Shown here: one piece after another, positions 15,211 through 24,142 of the stretch
Layout of the letters: every line of letters begins with the position of its first letter
How positions within the stretch are numbered: position 1 is the first letter of the stretch
Assembly: GCA_947588825.1 (NCBI GenBank)
Contig: CANPZU010000023.1
Span: 1 to 37,825 of the forward strand
From: an uncultured Clostridia bacterium
Lineage (GTDB): Bacteria; Bacillota; Clostridia; Oscillospirales; CAG-272
Direction: 5' to 3'
DNA length: 37,825 nucleotides
Notes under the pieces: model-generated
Told to the model about the DNA's origin: nothing
The model's database searches: none
The model's input: only the letters and a program-made list of their open reading frames with translations
Made by a program: the position numbers and the translations under genes

Positions 15211-16191
15211 ATGGGATATAACAGAGAGAATGTTTCAAAGGTAAAGGGAATAATCGCAAAGAGGAGAGAGGACGCCATAGAGCTGGCAAAGGCGAGGCGC
15301 GCCGAGCTGCACCGAATTCATCCCGAGATACAGCGAATAGACAGCGAGCTTTCGCAGACCGGACTCCTTGTTATGGACGAAATTTCAAAGGGCGGGGATG
15401 ACCTTGCTCGCCGCATTGAAAGTATACGTCTTGACAATTTAGAACTTCAAAAATCAAAGCGCCGTCTCCTTGCAAGATACGGATACGGCGAGGATTATCT
15501 TGATATCAAGTACACCTGTCCGATCTGCTCTGACACGGGCACAAACGGCGAGCGCATGTGTTCCTGCATGAAGAAAATGCTGGTTCTTGAGGGCATGAAG
15601 AGCGCGGGTATCGACAAGCTTTTCGAAACACAAAATTTCAAAAGCTTTTCTCTTGAATATTATTCTTATGACAGTGAAATATACAATCTGATGAGAAATT
15701 ACCTTAATATGTGCGCGAGATATGCGGCAAATTTTAATGAGGACACGAGAGAAAATCTGCTTCTTTCGGGGAACACCGGACTCGGGAAAACGCATCTTTC
15801 CACATCGATTGCCGGAGCGGTAATTGAGAAGGGTTTTGATGTTTGTTACAACAGCGCTCAAAATATAATAAGCGATTTTGAGGCGGACCGTTTCGGTAAA
15901 CCGTACGCCGACAGAGACAGGCAGGACAATATCGACCTTGACCGATATTTTGAATGCGATCTGCTTATTATCGACGATCTTGGCGCCGAGAGCGTCAATC
16001 AGTTTACCGTGAGCTGTATTTATAATATGATTAACACAAGAGTGGTGCGGGGCAAGCCGATGATAATAAACACAAATCTAACTCACTCGGAAATGAGAAA
16101 AAAATACACCGACAGAATAGCGTCAAGGCTTTTCGGGGAGTTCACCGCCATGCTTTTTCAGGGTAAGGACATCAGATTTTTAAAGCTTTGA
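15211..16191 (+). CDS. DnaC/DnaI-like helicase loader ATPase
   Basis: An AAA+ ATPase of 326 residues that should load the replicative helicase. The N-terminal helical region (1-95) leads to a zinc-binding motif with C103, C106, C117 and C119. Walker A is GNTGLGKTH at 187-195, Walker B LLIIDD at 251-256, sensor 1 INTN at about 286-289, and an arginine-finger region follows in DRIASRLFG. The Cys-rich element resembles the helicase-binding zinc domain of DnaI. It lies directly behind dnaD, so the two very probably act together at initiation or restart. Confidence 0.9.
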   Translation: MGYNRENVSKVKGIIAKRREDAIELAKARRAELHRIHPEIQRIDSELSQTGLLVMDEISKGGDDLARRIESIRLDNLELQKSKRRLLARYGYGEDYLDIKYTCPICSDTGTNGERMCSCMKKMLVLEGMKSAGIDKLFETQNFKSFSLEYYSYDSEIYNLMRNYLNMCARYAANFNEDTRENLLLSGNTGLGKTHLSTSIAGAVIEKGFDVCYNSAQNIISDFEADRFGKPYADRDRQDNIDLDRYFECDLLIIDDLGAESVNQFTVSCIYNMINTRVVRGKPMIINTNLTHSEMRKKYTDRIASRLFGEFTAMLFQGKDIRFLKL

Positions 16192-16222
16192 TATCAGATT
16201 TTTAGATTTTCGGGAGGTTTTT

Positions 16223-17008
16223 GTGTTTGTAAAATCACGATATTCAAACGGCGTTACGGCTTTCATTGACGATTGCATAGACGCGCCTCATATGTTTTCC
16301 ACAAGATGCGGAGGCATAAGCAGCCTGCCGCATCTTGTGTCGCTCAATCTCGGAGAGGGCCGGGGAGACACGCCTGAAAATGTAAAAGAAAACTTTAATC
16401 GCTTTCTCGGGGTACGCGGTATGCGTTTTGGCGATCTTGTAAGGTCAAAGCAGATACATTCGACAAATGTGAAAGTTGTTACACGGGCAGATGCCGGAAG
16501 CTTTTTTGAGGACTGCGACGGCTTTGTCACTAAGGAAACGGGAGTGGTGCTTTGCGTCAAGGTTGCCGACTGCGCCCCGATACTTCTTTATGACGGTAAA
16601 AACAAGGTGATAGGGGCGCTTCACGCGGGCTGGAAGGGTTCCTGCCGCGGTATTGCAAAAGAGGGCGTGCGGGCAATGGAGTCGCTCGGGGCGCGGCCTG
16701 AAAACATCAAGGCTGCAATCGGCGCCTGCATCCACTCCTGCTGCTATGAGGTGGGGCAGGACTTTTTATCGACCGTCATTGCCTGTATGGGAAGGGAGGC
16801 GGCCATGGAATATGTAAAGTACAAAGAGGACACACGCCTTTACGCCGACATTGTCGGCATGAATTGCCGCTATTTGCAAAACTGCGGCGTGAAAAAGGAA
16901 AATATAAGCGTGTGCGATTACTGCACCTGCTGTCACCCGGAGCTTTTCTTTTCCCACAGATACAGTCACGGTCTGCGAGGAACGATGTGCGCCGTGATAT
17001 CTCTTTGA
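16223..17008 (+). CDS. pgeF: Peptidoglycan editing factor PgeF (YfiH/laccase-domain family)
   Basis: A 261-residue member of the YfiH family, in E. coli an enzyme that removes wrongly incorporated serine from UDP-MurNAc peptides. Family motifs visible are FSTRCGGISS near the N-terminus, DGFVT, the VADCAPILLYD and ALHAGWKGSCRGI blocks around 108-140 with the metal-site Cys and His, and a C-terminal DYCTCCHPELFFSHR. The GTG start has an ideal GGGAGG site at 16212-16217. It closes the rex-dnaD-loader cluster with a 31-base gap. No strong terminator follows. Confidence 0.9.
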   Translation: MFVKSRYSNGVTAFIDDCIDAPHMFSTRCGGISSLPHLVSLNLGEGRGDTPENVKENFNRFLGVRGMRFGDLVRSKQIHSTNVKVVTRADAGSFFEDCDGFVTKETGVVLCVKVADCAPILLYDGKNKVIGALHAGWKGSCRGIAKEGVRAMESLGARPENIKAAIGACIHSCCYEVGQDFLSTVIACMGREAAMEYVKYKEDTRLYADIVGMNCRYLQNCGVKKENISVCDYCTCCHPELFFSHRYSHGLRGTMCAVISL

Positions 17009-17128
17009 AAGCGCTTTTTCTTTTGATAATTTTTGTAAAAAAGAGACACAATTATAGGTGATATCCTCCTATTTTTTTACGAAAACACAGATAACACACT
17101 CAAATTTCAAGATTTATTTACATTTGAA

Positions 17129-17137
17129 TGATATAAT
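17129..17137 (+). promoter_or_regulatory. Probable extended -10 promoter of the ABC transporter operon
   Basis: TGATATAAT carries a TG extended -10 plus a perfect TATAAT at 17132-17137. No good -35 sits 17 bp upstream, as tolerated for extended -10 promoters. The 248-base gap upstream of the ATPase otherwise shows only AT-rich sequence. Confidence 0.5.
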
Positions 17138-17256
17138 AAAACAATAATCGATTTATAAATAAAAATCATCAAAGCGGCGGCGAGGCGCAGAACCAAAAAG
17201 GCGTGAGCTCCAAAACAAAAAAGCCGTTTGAAAAGAAAGGATTTGGATTACCTTTT

Positions 17257-18231
17257 ATGATTAAAATTGAGAATCTTGTAAAGCGGTTTGGCGACAAGGT
17301 CGCGGTCGCGGGAATAAGCTTTACGGTCGACGAGGGCGAAATAGTCGGCTTTCTCGGGCCGAACGGGGCCGGCAAGACGACCACGATGAGCATGCTCACG
17401 GGGTATCTTTCAAGCACCGAGGGAGTCGCCACGATAAACGGGATAAATATACTTGAGGACCCCATCGAGGCAAAAAAGCAGATAGGATATCTGCCCGAGT
17501 TTCCCCCCCTTTACCTTGAAATGACCGTAAAGGAGTATTTAAATTTTATATATGACCTTAAGAGCTGCACTTTGAACAGAGAGAAGCACTTAAAGGAGAT
17601 ATGCGACACCGTCAAGATTACCGACGTATACAACAGAGTCATAAGGAACCTTTCAAAGGGTTACCGACAGAGGGTGGGAATCGCGCAGGCGCTTGTAGGC
17701 AATCCCAAGGTGATAATATTTGACGAGCCCACGGTCGGGCTTGATCCGAAGCAGATAATTGAGATAAGAAATCTCATAAAAGACCTCGGACGCAATCACA
17801 CGGTCATCCTTTCGACTCACATTTTGCCAGAGGTGCAGGCGGTATGCGATAGGATAATCATAATAAACAAGGGCAAGATAGTCGCCAATGAAAAGACCGA
17901 GAATATAGACGAGCTGTTCAGCGGCAGCCGCCGTCTCTGCCTTAAGGTGTGCGGTCCCGCAAAGGACATATTGAACGCCATTCGTTCGGTGACGGGCGTG
18001 GCGTACGCGGAGATAATCGGCAGCAGCGACCTTGACAGTACGTCCTTCCTTGTAGAGAGCATGCCCGGAGTGGATATAAGAAAAATGCTCTTTAACGCCA
18101 TAGTCTCAAGAGGATGGACCATGATAGGCTTTGAATCGATGGGCGCAAATCTCGAGGACATTTTTGTTTCGGTGGTCGATCAGCCCGAGCCGAACGTCGG
18201 AAAAAAGAGAAAGAGCGTGCGTAAGGGATAA
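17257..18231 (+). CDS. ABC-2 type transporter ATP-binding protein (GldA-like)
   Basis: A 324-residue ABC ATPase with all motor motifs: Walker A GPNGAGKTT (34-42), signature LSKGYRQ (132-138), Walker B KVIIFDEP (151-158) and H-loop H188. A C-terminal accessory region of about 100 residues follows, as in DrrA/GldA-type exporters. I chose the ATG at 17257, where homology begins, over an upstream start at 17203. It is 12 bases ahead of the permease gene. The downstream GldG-like genes point to the GldA/GldF/GldG class rather than a drug exporter. The substrate, if any, is unknown. Confidence 0.9.
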   Translation: MIKIENLVKRFGDKVAVAGISFTVDEGEIVGFLGPNGAGKTTTMSMLTGYLSSTEGVATINGINILEDPIEAKKQIGYLPEFPPLYLEMTVKEYLNFIYDLKSCTLNREKHLKEICDTVKITDVYNRVIRNLSKGYRQRVGIAQALVGNPKVIIFDEPTVGLDPKQIIEIRNLIKDLGRNHTVILSTHILPEVQAVCDRIIIINKGKIVANEKTENIDELFSGSRRLCLKVCGPAKDILNAIRSVTGVAYAEIIGSSDLDSTSFLVESMPGVDIRKMLFNAIVSRGWTMIGFESMGANLEDIFVSVVDQPEPNVGKKRKSVRKG

Positions 18232-18243
18232 GGAGAAGGACAA

Positions 18244-18951
18244 ATGTTTGCAATTTATAAAAGAGAACTAAGATCGTATTTCATATCTCCGATAGGATAT
18301 ATATTCGTTGCGGTATACTTGGCGGTAAGCGGGATAATATTCTCGATCTGTACGCTGAACGCGGGTCAGGACAGCTCGGTCGCCACATACTTTATGATGC
18401 TTTTGTATATGTTCATTATAGCCCTGCCGCTACTGACTATGAAGCTTTTTGCCGATGAAAAAAAGGCTCGCACGGAGCAGCTTCTTCTCACCTCTCCGGT
18501 GAGTCTTATGGGCATGGTTGCGGCAAAGTTTTTCGCGGCGTATACCATATTTGCCGGCACATATCTTGTTTCTTGCATAAACTTTATCGCGCTTTACAAT
18601 TACGGAACGCCCAACACGGCTGTGCTCTTTGGCAGCTCTGTCGCCCTGCTGCTTGTGGGAGGCGCATGCATTTCAGTGGGAGTGTTCATATCCTCGCTGA
18701 CGGAAAATCAGCTTATCGCCGCTCTTGCCACTATCGTGGTTATACTCTTCTTCATGATGACTTCGGCGCTCAACAGTTATATAGACAGCGCGCTTATCAG
18801 AAGCGTACTGAACTGGGTATCAATTTTCGAAAGGTTTTCAAATTTCGCGTACGGGTATTTTGATATCAACGCCATAGTTTATTACGCGTCGATCTCCTTT
18901 GCGTTCCTCTTTTTGACAGTCAGAGTTTACGAAAAGCGCCGCTGGAGCTGA
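18244..18951 (+). CDS. ABC-2 type permease (GldF-like)
   Basis: A 235-residue integral membrane protein with about six hydrophobic segments, beginning MFAIYKRELRSYFISPIGY, the typical opening of GldF/NatB-type permeases, and with the conserved LFADEKKARTEQLLLTSPVS loop. It should form the membrane channel or conformational partner of the preceding ATPase. The ribosome site AGGAGAAGGA lies in the short gap after the ATPase stop. No fused periplasmic domain is present; that part appears to be supplied by the two GldG-like proteins downstream. Confidence 0.88.
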   Translation: MFAIYKRELRSYFISPIGYIFVAVYLAVSGIIFSICTLNAGQDSSVATYFMMLLYMFIIALPLLTMKLFADEKKARTEQLLLTSPVSLMGMVAAKFFAAYTIFAGTYLVSCINFIALYNYGTPNTAVLFGSSVALLLVGGACISVGVFISSLTENQLIAALATIVVILFFMMTSALNSYIDSALIRSVLNWVSIFERFSNFAYGYFDINAIVYYASISFAFLFLTVRVYEKRRWS

Positions 18952-19026
18952 TCGGTTTTTGAAAAAAATTGCGATCATTATCCATAAACGTTAACGGCTT
19001 AAAGGAAAGGCACGGTAAAACATCTG

Positions 19027-20682
19027 ATGATACTGAGTAAAAAAAACATGAAGAAAGGTTCGGTGTCGGCAGCGATAACGGCGATTGTGCTGCTGGCGCT
19101 CGTACTGCTTAACATACTTTTCGGTCTGTTCGCAAATAAGAGACTGCTGTATCTTGACGTGTCCAAGGAAGGATTCAGCGATATCTCGGATGAGTCCAAG
19201 GCGCTTCTTGATGAAATAGACAGCGACACCACAAACATAACCATATATTTTCTCGCCGACCCGGACGAGCTCTCGAGTCCCGCGATCGGTTACAGAGAAT
19301 CGGTCGGCGCCACACAAAGTCCGATGTGGGGGATGAGATACGTACATGAGCTTGCACTTGCAATGGCGGCAAAATATGATTATCTCAGCGTCGATTATCT
19401 GAATTTGCGAAATGACAGGGAAATAATTGATGAGTTTCGCACCACTGTGGGATACAGCTTTGACAAGAGCAGCGTCATTGTGGACAATAGAACGGTCGAA
19501 TACGATCAAAACGGCAATCCGATTCTTGATGAAAACAGTCAGCCGATCGATCACCACAACTACAGAATATGCTCAAGGGATGCCTTTTTCACCTTTGACG
19601 AACAGACGGGCTATGTGTACGCCTTTAACGGCGATTTGAGATTTACCTCAACAATTCTTTCCCTTGCAGGGCTCAGCCCTAACGTCTATTTTCTGACCGG
19701 ACACGGAGAAAAGGTGGGACAGCCCGGAGATGAAAACGATTTTGGCAAGGCTCAGGCCCTGAGAGATCTGTTTTTCGAGGCGGGCTTCAGCACGAGAAAG
19801 GCGGATATTGCCTCGGATTACAAGGAAATCTTTAATGACGACAGGGCGAGGATACTGGTTGTTTTCGGCCCCGAGAGCGACTATGCGGGATATGATAAGG
19901 AAATAAACGAGATATCGCTTCTTCGAAAATTTGCAATTGGTGAGAACCATCACTTAATGTTCTTTATTGATGAGACACAGGATCTGCTCACAAACCTTAA
20001 GGAGTATATTACCGACTACTGCGGCGTGTCATTCCTTGACGGCGTCGTAAAAGACCTCGGAACGAATGAAATGTCAGAAGACGGCCAAACCTTTGTCGCT
20101 GAGTACGAGACAAACGAATACAGCGTGGGCGTAAACCTCACTTCTCAGCTTTCCGAGCTTGATTCTTTGCCAAAGATCGCCTTTAAAAACGCGACCGCGC
20201 TCAAGATAGCGGAAAAGTTCGAGCAGTCGACGGGATTTTACGAGGATGTGGCGACAAAATATGCGGGAGCGGTCTTTCTCACTCCGAGCAGCGCGGTGAC
20301 CGTCGACTCTCAGGACAACGTTATAAAAGACTACAGCGTTGAAAATGCCGATCCGCTGATGGTACTTTGCTATGACACATGGATGAACGACGTAAACGAC
20401 ACGGTCTCGACCTACACAACGGTTTGCGGTACCACCGATTTTGCCTCCGCGGAGTTTGTGGGCGACGCGGCGTACGGCAATCGTGACGTGCTGTTTCTCA
20501 CAATGCGTCTTATGGGACGCGAGGTGGTCCCGTTTGAAATAGATTTTAAGGTGGTGCAGAGCGAGGGACTCGCGCTGACTGAAAACGAGGCGCTGATTTG
20601 GGCGATTTGCCTTTCGGCGATAATACCTGTTGCAATGCTTGTTATGGGAACGGTCGTATTTATAAAGAGAAGGCATATGTGA
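19027..20682 (+). CDS. GldG-like ABC transporter auxiliary protein, copy 1
   Basis: A 551-residue protein with an N-terminal transmembrane helix (about 13-36), a large domain facing outside, and a C-terminal helix (about 520-546) ending in a basic KRRHM tail. Features of the ABC_transp_aux/GldG family include the NITIYFLAD strand near 70-78 and the YFLTGHGE motif near 223-230. It is clearly paralogous to the next gene: both share MWGMRY, a CSRD/YSRN plus FNGDLRF/FKGDYRF region and the GHGE motif. The start at 19027 is weakly supported, since AAAGGAAAGG lies 16 bases away. An ATG at 19048 is possible. Function beyond association with the transporter is unknown. Confidence 0.82.
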   Translation: MILSKKNMKKGSVSAAITAIVLLALVLLNILFGLFANKRLLYLDVSKEGFSDISDESKALLDEIDSDTTNITIYFLADPDELSSPAIGYRESVGATQSPMWGMRYVHELALAMAAKYDYLSVDYLNLRNDREIIDEFRTTVGYSFDKSSVIVDNRTVEYDQNGNPILDENSQPIDHHNYRICSRDAFFTFDEQTGYVYAFNGDLRFTSTILSLAGLSPNVYFLTGHGEKVGQPGDENDFGKAQALRDLFFEAGFSTRKADIASDYKEIFNDDRARILVVFGPESDYAGYDKEINEISLLRKFAIGENHHLMFFIDETQDLLTNLKEYITDYCGVSFLDGVVKDLGTNEMSEDGQTFVAEYETNEYSVGVNLTSQLSELDSLPKIAFKNATALKIAEKFEQSTGFYEDVATKYAGAVFLTPSSAVTVDSQDNVIKDYSVENADPLMVLCYDTWMNDVNDTVSTYTTVCGTTDFASAEFVGDAAYGNRDVLFLTMRLMGREVVPFEIDFKVVQSEGLALTENEALIWAICLSAIIPVAMLVMGTVVFIKRRHM

Positions 20683-20698
20683 TTTCGGGGGAGCATAA

Positions 20699-22309
20699 AT
20701 GAATAAAATATTAAAAAACAAGAAATTCAAATACGGTTCTCTCGGCATAGGCTTCACCGTGATAGTCCTGGCCCTGCTTGTGATAGTGAATATCATAGTG
20801 TCCGCCCTTGTTTTCGGACTCGGCTGGTATTTTGACATGACGAGCGAGAAGGTATACAACATATCCGACACGACCCGTGAGTCTATAGATAAGATAGACT
20901 CTGAAATGAACGATATAACGATATATTTCTTTTCGGACGCGGACAGACTAAATCAAACTGCCACCTCCTCAAACTATTCCACCCAGTCGGGAATGTGGGG
21001 AATGAGGTATATTCACTCGCTTGCGAGCGAGCTTGCCGACGAGTATTCCTTTATCAAGATCGATTATATAGACCCGGAGAGCGAGCCCGACCGAATACGC
21101 GAGATAGTCGGAGAGGAGTATTACACTCAGACGAGCTTCAGTTCCTCAAGCGTTCTGATCGACAATTACACGGTTGAGCGCGAAAGCGACGGAAGCGTTA
21201 TCAACGGTACGGACGGCAGCCCTCTTTATCGCCACAATTACCGCCTTTACAGCCGCAACTCCTTTTACTGCTTCGATTATACCTCAAGCTATTACTTTGT
21301 AAACGCGTTCAAGGGGGACTATCGTTTCTGCTCGGCTATTCTTTCGCTTTGTGAGGAAACCATGCCGGTGGCGTACTTTATTTCGGGGCACGGCGAGGAT
21401 ATAGGCGCGTATACCCTCGGTAAACAGGACACAAGCTACAACTACGCGCAGCAGCTTTGGCAGCTGTTTCGGGACAGCGGGTATGAGGTCAGAAAAATAA
21501 ACCTTCAACACGAGAATTTCGGCAACGAGCCCAACGCCGTCGCAGTCATTTTCAGCCCGTCGACCGACTATTCGGCAAACGACTCTCTTGAAAACGGCAG
21601 TGAGATATCGAAAATCGACGCGTTTTTAAAGTCTGGCGAGCACTCTCTCATGGTCATGCTTGACTATGACGCAAGAGAGCTTCCCAACCTTGAAGGATAC
21701 CTTCTTGAAAACTTCGGCGTAAAATACGAAAACGCACAGGTGAAGGACAACGGCGAAAACTCGATCGACGTAAATATGCTTGACCTTGTGGGAAGGCCGG
21801 AAAGCGACAGCTCGCTTAACGGATACTCTATTACGGGACCGCTTTTTAATAAGCAGTTTGTCGGCAAGTCGATATTCAGCACCGCTCGCCCGATAAAGCT
21901 GGCGGATAAGAGCAAGGCTTCCTGTGTGGTGTACGCCCCCGCAAGTTCGTACGGCGAGTATGTCACCGGAGAAAGAGAGTATTACTCAAACGGCGAGCCG
22001 GCGGCCCTTATGACGCTGACTACTTTGAAGGAAAATTCACATGTCATATGCATGGGCAGCTCGTATGTCTCAAATATAATCTTTGCGGACAGCGGTATAT
22101 ATGAAAACCGCAACCTCCTGCTCAGCGCCATCGATCTTATGTCAAACGAAAAGGTCCCGCTCAACATCGAGTATAAGAACATGGACAGCAACGGGCTGGA
22201 TATAACCAAGAGAGAAGCGATAATAGCAACAACCGTGATCTGCGCGGTGATACCTCTTGCGGTCTGCGGGATAGGTCTTATCGTATTTATAAGGAGACGT
22301 CATTCATGA
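20699..22309 (+). CDS. GldG-like ABC transporter auxiliary protein, copy 2
   Basis: A 536-residue paralogue of the preceding protein with the same layout: N-terminal helix (about 16-43), outward domain with DITIYFFSD and AYFISGHGED, C-terminal helix (about 507-531) and a basic RRRHS tail. A GGGGGAG site precedes the ATG. The divergence between the two copies suggests an old duplication and possible heterodimer formation. Its stop overlaps the start of the next gene by 4 bases (ATGA), so translation is probably coupled. Confidence 0.84.
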   Translation: MNKILKNKKFKYGSLGIGFTVIVLALLVIVNIIVSALVFGLGWYFDMTSEKVYNISDTTRESIDKIDSEMNDITIYFFSDADRLNQTATSSNYSTQSGMWGMRYIHSLASELADEYSFIKIDYIDPESEPDRIREIVGEEYYTQTSFSSSSVLIDNYTVERESDGSVINGTDGSPLYRHNYRLYSRNSFYCFDYTSSYYFVNAFKGDYRFCSAILSLCEETMPVAYFISGHGEDIGAYTLGKQDTSYNYAQQLWQLFRDSGYEVRKINLQHENFGNEPNAVAVIFSPSTDYSANDSLENGSEISKIDAFLKSGEHSLMVMLDYDARELPNLEGYLLENFGVKYENAQVKDNGENSIDVNMLDLVGRPESDSSLNGYSITGPLFNKQFVGKSIFSTARPIKLADKSKASCVVYAPASSYGEYVTGEREYYSNGEPAALMTLTTLKENSHVICMGSSYVSNIIFADSGIYENRNLLLSAIDLMSNEKVPLNIEYKNMDSNGLDITKREAIIATTVICAVIPLAVCGIGLIVFIRRRHS

Positions 22310-24120
22310 AAAGCGAGAATGCCGAAAGCAAAACAAGTAAAAAGGCAAAAAACATATTTAAAAATCAGATAGGGATAATAATCACCGTTTTTATCGTCGC
22401 GGCATTGCTGCTTGTGGTTTATTTTGCCCTTGTCAGGCCCATTGTCAAGGGCAACAGCACCGATACGCCTCAAAGCGAAATACGGCTTATTTGGCAGGAT
22501 GAGGTGAACTATTCGGGCGGCCGCATACTCATGTACGAGCATATTGAATCCGAGAATATCAAAAGCATTGATGTTCACAACCCTCAGAATGCCGAAAAAT
22601 ACGGCGAGCAGTATGTCGATTGGGGCATTTACCGCTTTGAGGGCGAAGATCCTGACGGCTATCTTGAAAACGGCAGCTTGTATTTTAGGGATTATGAGTT
22701 CGCGCCGCACGACAGCACAAAATTTGTCTATATGACAACGGCCTGCGGACTCGCCATTTCAAATTCGAGAATCGAAGATCACTGCACCGACTATTCAAGA
22801 TACGGTCTTGATTATGCGAGCGACGAAGAGGCGATATACTATGTGATAACCAAGACCGACGGAACGAGCTATAAGGTGTATATAGGCGACCGTCTGCCCT
22901 CGGGAAGCGGCTACTATGTCAGAGTGATCGGCAAGGATATAAACCTTGAAGGAGAGCAGACCGAGATGGAGAAGGATTCGGTGTATGTCGCCAGCAGCGC
23001 TTACCTGGCCTCCACCGTGTTGACCTGTCCGCAGAATCTCACAACGCCTTACCTGACATACCCGATAAATCCCAACGTCTCAAGCACGTTCGATTATTTT
23101 ATGTTCATCGATCATCAGGAAGACCGAACCATATCCTTTATCCCCATAAAAAGCGAAAAGGATCCTTTTATGGCTTTTAAGGGACTGAGCATATACTGTT
23201 CGGTATCACCCGAGGGGTATTTTTCCTCAACGGCTTTTGAGAGCGTTTTCAGCCTGTTTCAGGATGTGCAGGGCAGCGAAGTGCTCGAACTCGCCTCGCC
23301 TCAAATATCGCAGGAGGACGGAGAGGAGTATTTAGGCTTCTCAGACGAGACGATTGAAAAGTATTTTCCCGATGAAGCGAGATATACTCTTTCATTTCGT
23401 CACGCGGGCATAGATAATACCGTGCTTATAAGCAAGCTTCAGGAGAATTCATATTACTATGCGTACTCCATGGTCATGAACACGATAGTGAAGCTTGACT
23501 ACGAAACACTCTATTTTCTCAGTTGGGAGCCCGAAACATTTCTAAGCCGCGAGGTCGTCAATATAAAAATCGACAACTGCGAAAGCGTATCGGTGAGCGG
23601 AATGTATAAGGATCTCGGAATAGATTACCCCGGCAGAGACGGAGAACAGAGAATAAACGAAACCTTTAAATTAGACGGAACGGTCAAGGGACTTACCGTC
23701 ACCGCCATGAACAAGGGAGAAACCGTTGATACCGATAACTTCAGAGAGTTTTTCAGATTGCTTATACAGATGTATATAAGAGAAGAAATTGACAAAGAAG
23801 ACGTGGAAAAAGCGCTTGAGGGGGAGGCTATAGCAAAGGTTCAGGTTGTCACTCGCGAGAGAACGGTGTATAAAACCGATGAGGAGGGCAATGAAACCTC
23901 ACAGATAGATTATATCGTACCGAGCGTTACACGTATATTCAGATTTTATCGCATCACAAACGGCAGATGCCTCGTTACTACCGAGTCGGTCGACGAGGAC
24001 GGAGTGTCAACAGGCGAGGCCGGCAGCTTTTATATTATGACCGCAAGAGTCGAACAGCTGCTTTCTTCCGCGATATCGGTCATTGAAGGCATTGAAATCG
24101 ACGGAACTGACAGATACTGA
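22306..24120 (+). CDS. DUF4340-like membrane-anchored protein
   Basis: A 604-residue protein with a basic N-terminus, one transmembrane helix at about 22-44 and a long outward region. Its position after GldG-like genes, together with repeated beta-rich segments and motifs such as the YKVYIGDRLPSGSGYYVRV region, fits the DUF4340 proteins that often accompany such transporters. The family call is by pattern and context, so it is less sure than for its neighbours. No enzyme motif is seen. The start overlaps the previous stop (ATGA), giving tight co-expression. Confidence 0.7.
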   Translation: MKSENAESKTSKKAKNIFKNQIGIIITVFIVAALLLVVYFALVRPIVKGNSTDTPQSEIRLIWQDEVNYSGGRILMYEHIESENIKSIDVHNPQNAEKYGEQYVDWGIYRFEGEDPDGYLENGSLYFRDYEFAPHDSTKFVYMTTACGLAISNSRIEDHCTDYSRYGLDYASDEEAIYYVITKTDGTSYKVYIGDRLPSGSGYYVRVIGKDINLEGEQTEMEKDSVYVASSAYLASTVLTCPQNLTTPYLTYPINPNVSSTFDYFMFIDHQEDRTISFIPIKSEKDPFMAFKGLSIYCSVSPEGYFSSTAFESVFSLFQDVQGSEVLELASPQISQEDGEEYLGFSDETIEKYFPDEARYTLSFRHAGIDNTVLISKLQENSYYYAYSMVMNTIVKLDYETLYFLSWEPETFLSREVVNIKIDNCESVSVSGMYKDLGIDYPGRDGEQRINETFKLDGTVKGLTVTAMNKGETVDTDNFREFFRLLIQMYIREEIDKEDVEKALEGEAIAKVQVVTRERTVYKTDEEGNETSQIDYIVPSVTRIFRFYRITNGRCLVTTESVDEDGVSTGEAGSFYIMTARVEQLLSSAISVIEGIEIDGTDRY

Positions 24121-24142
24121 TGAAAAAAGAGGAGCGCGTATA

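Noticed and set aside
17203..17256. Longer N-terminus for the ABC ATPase
   Set aside because: The extra 18 residues are Lys-rich with no homology pattern, while MIKIENLVKRFGD is the usual family start.
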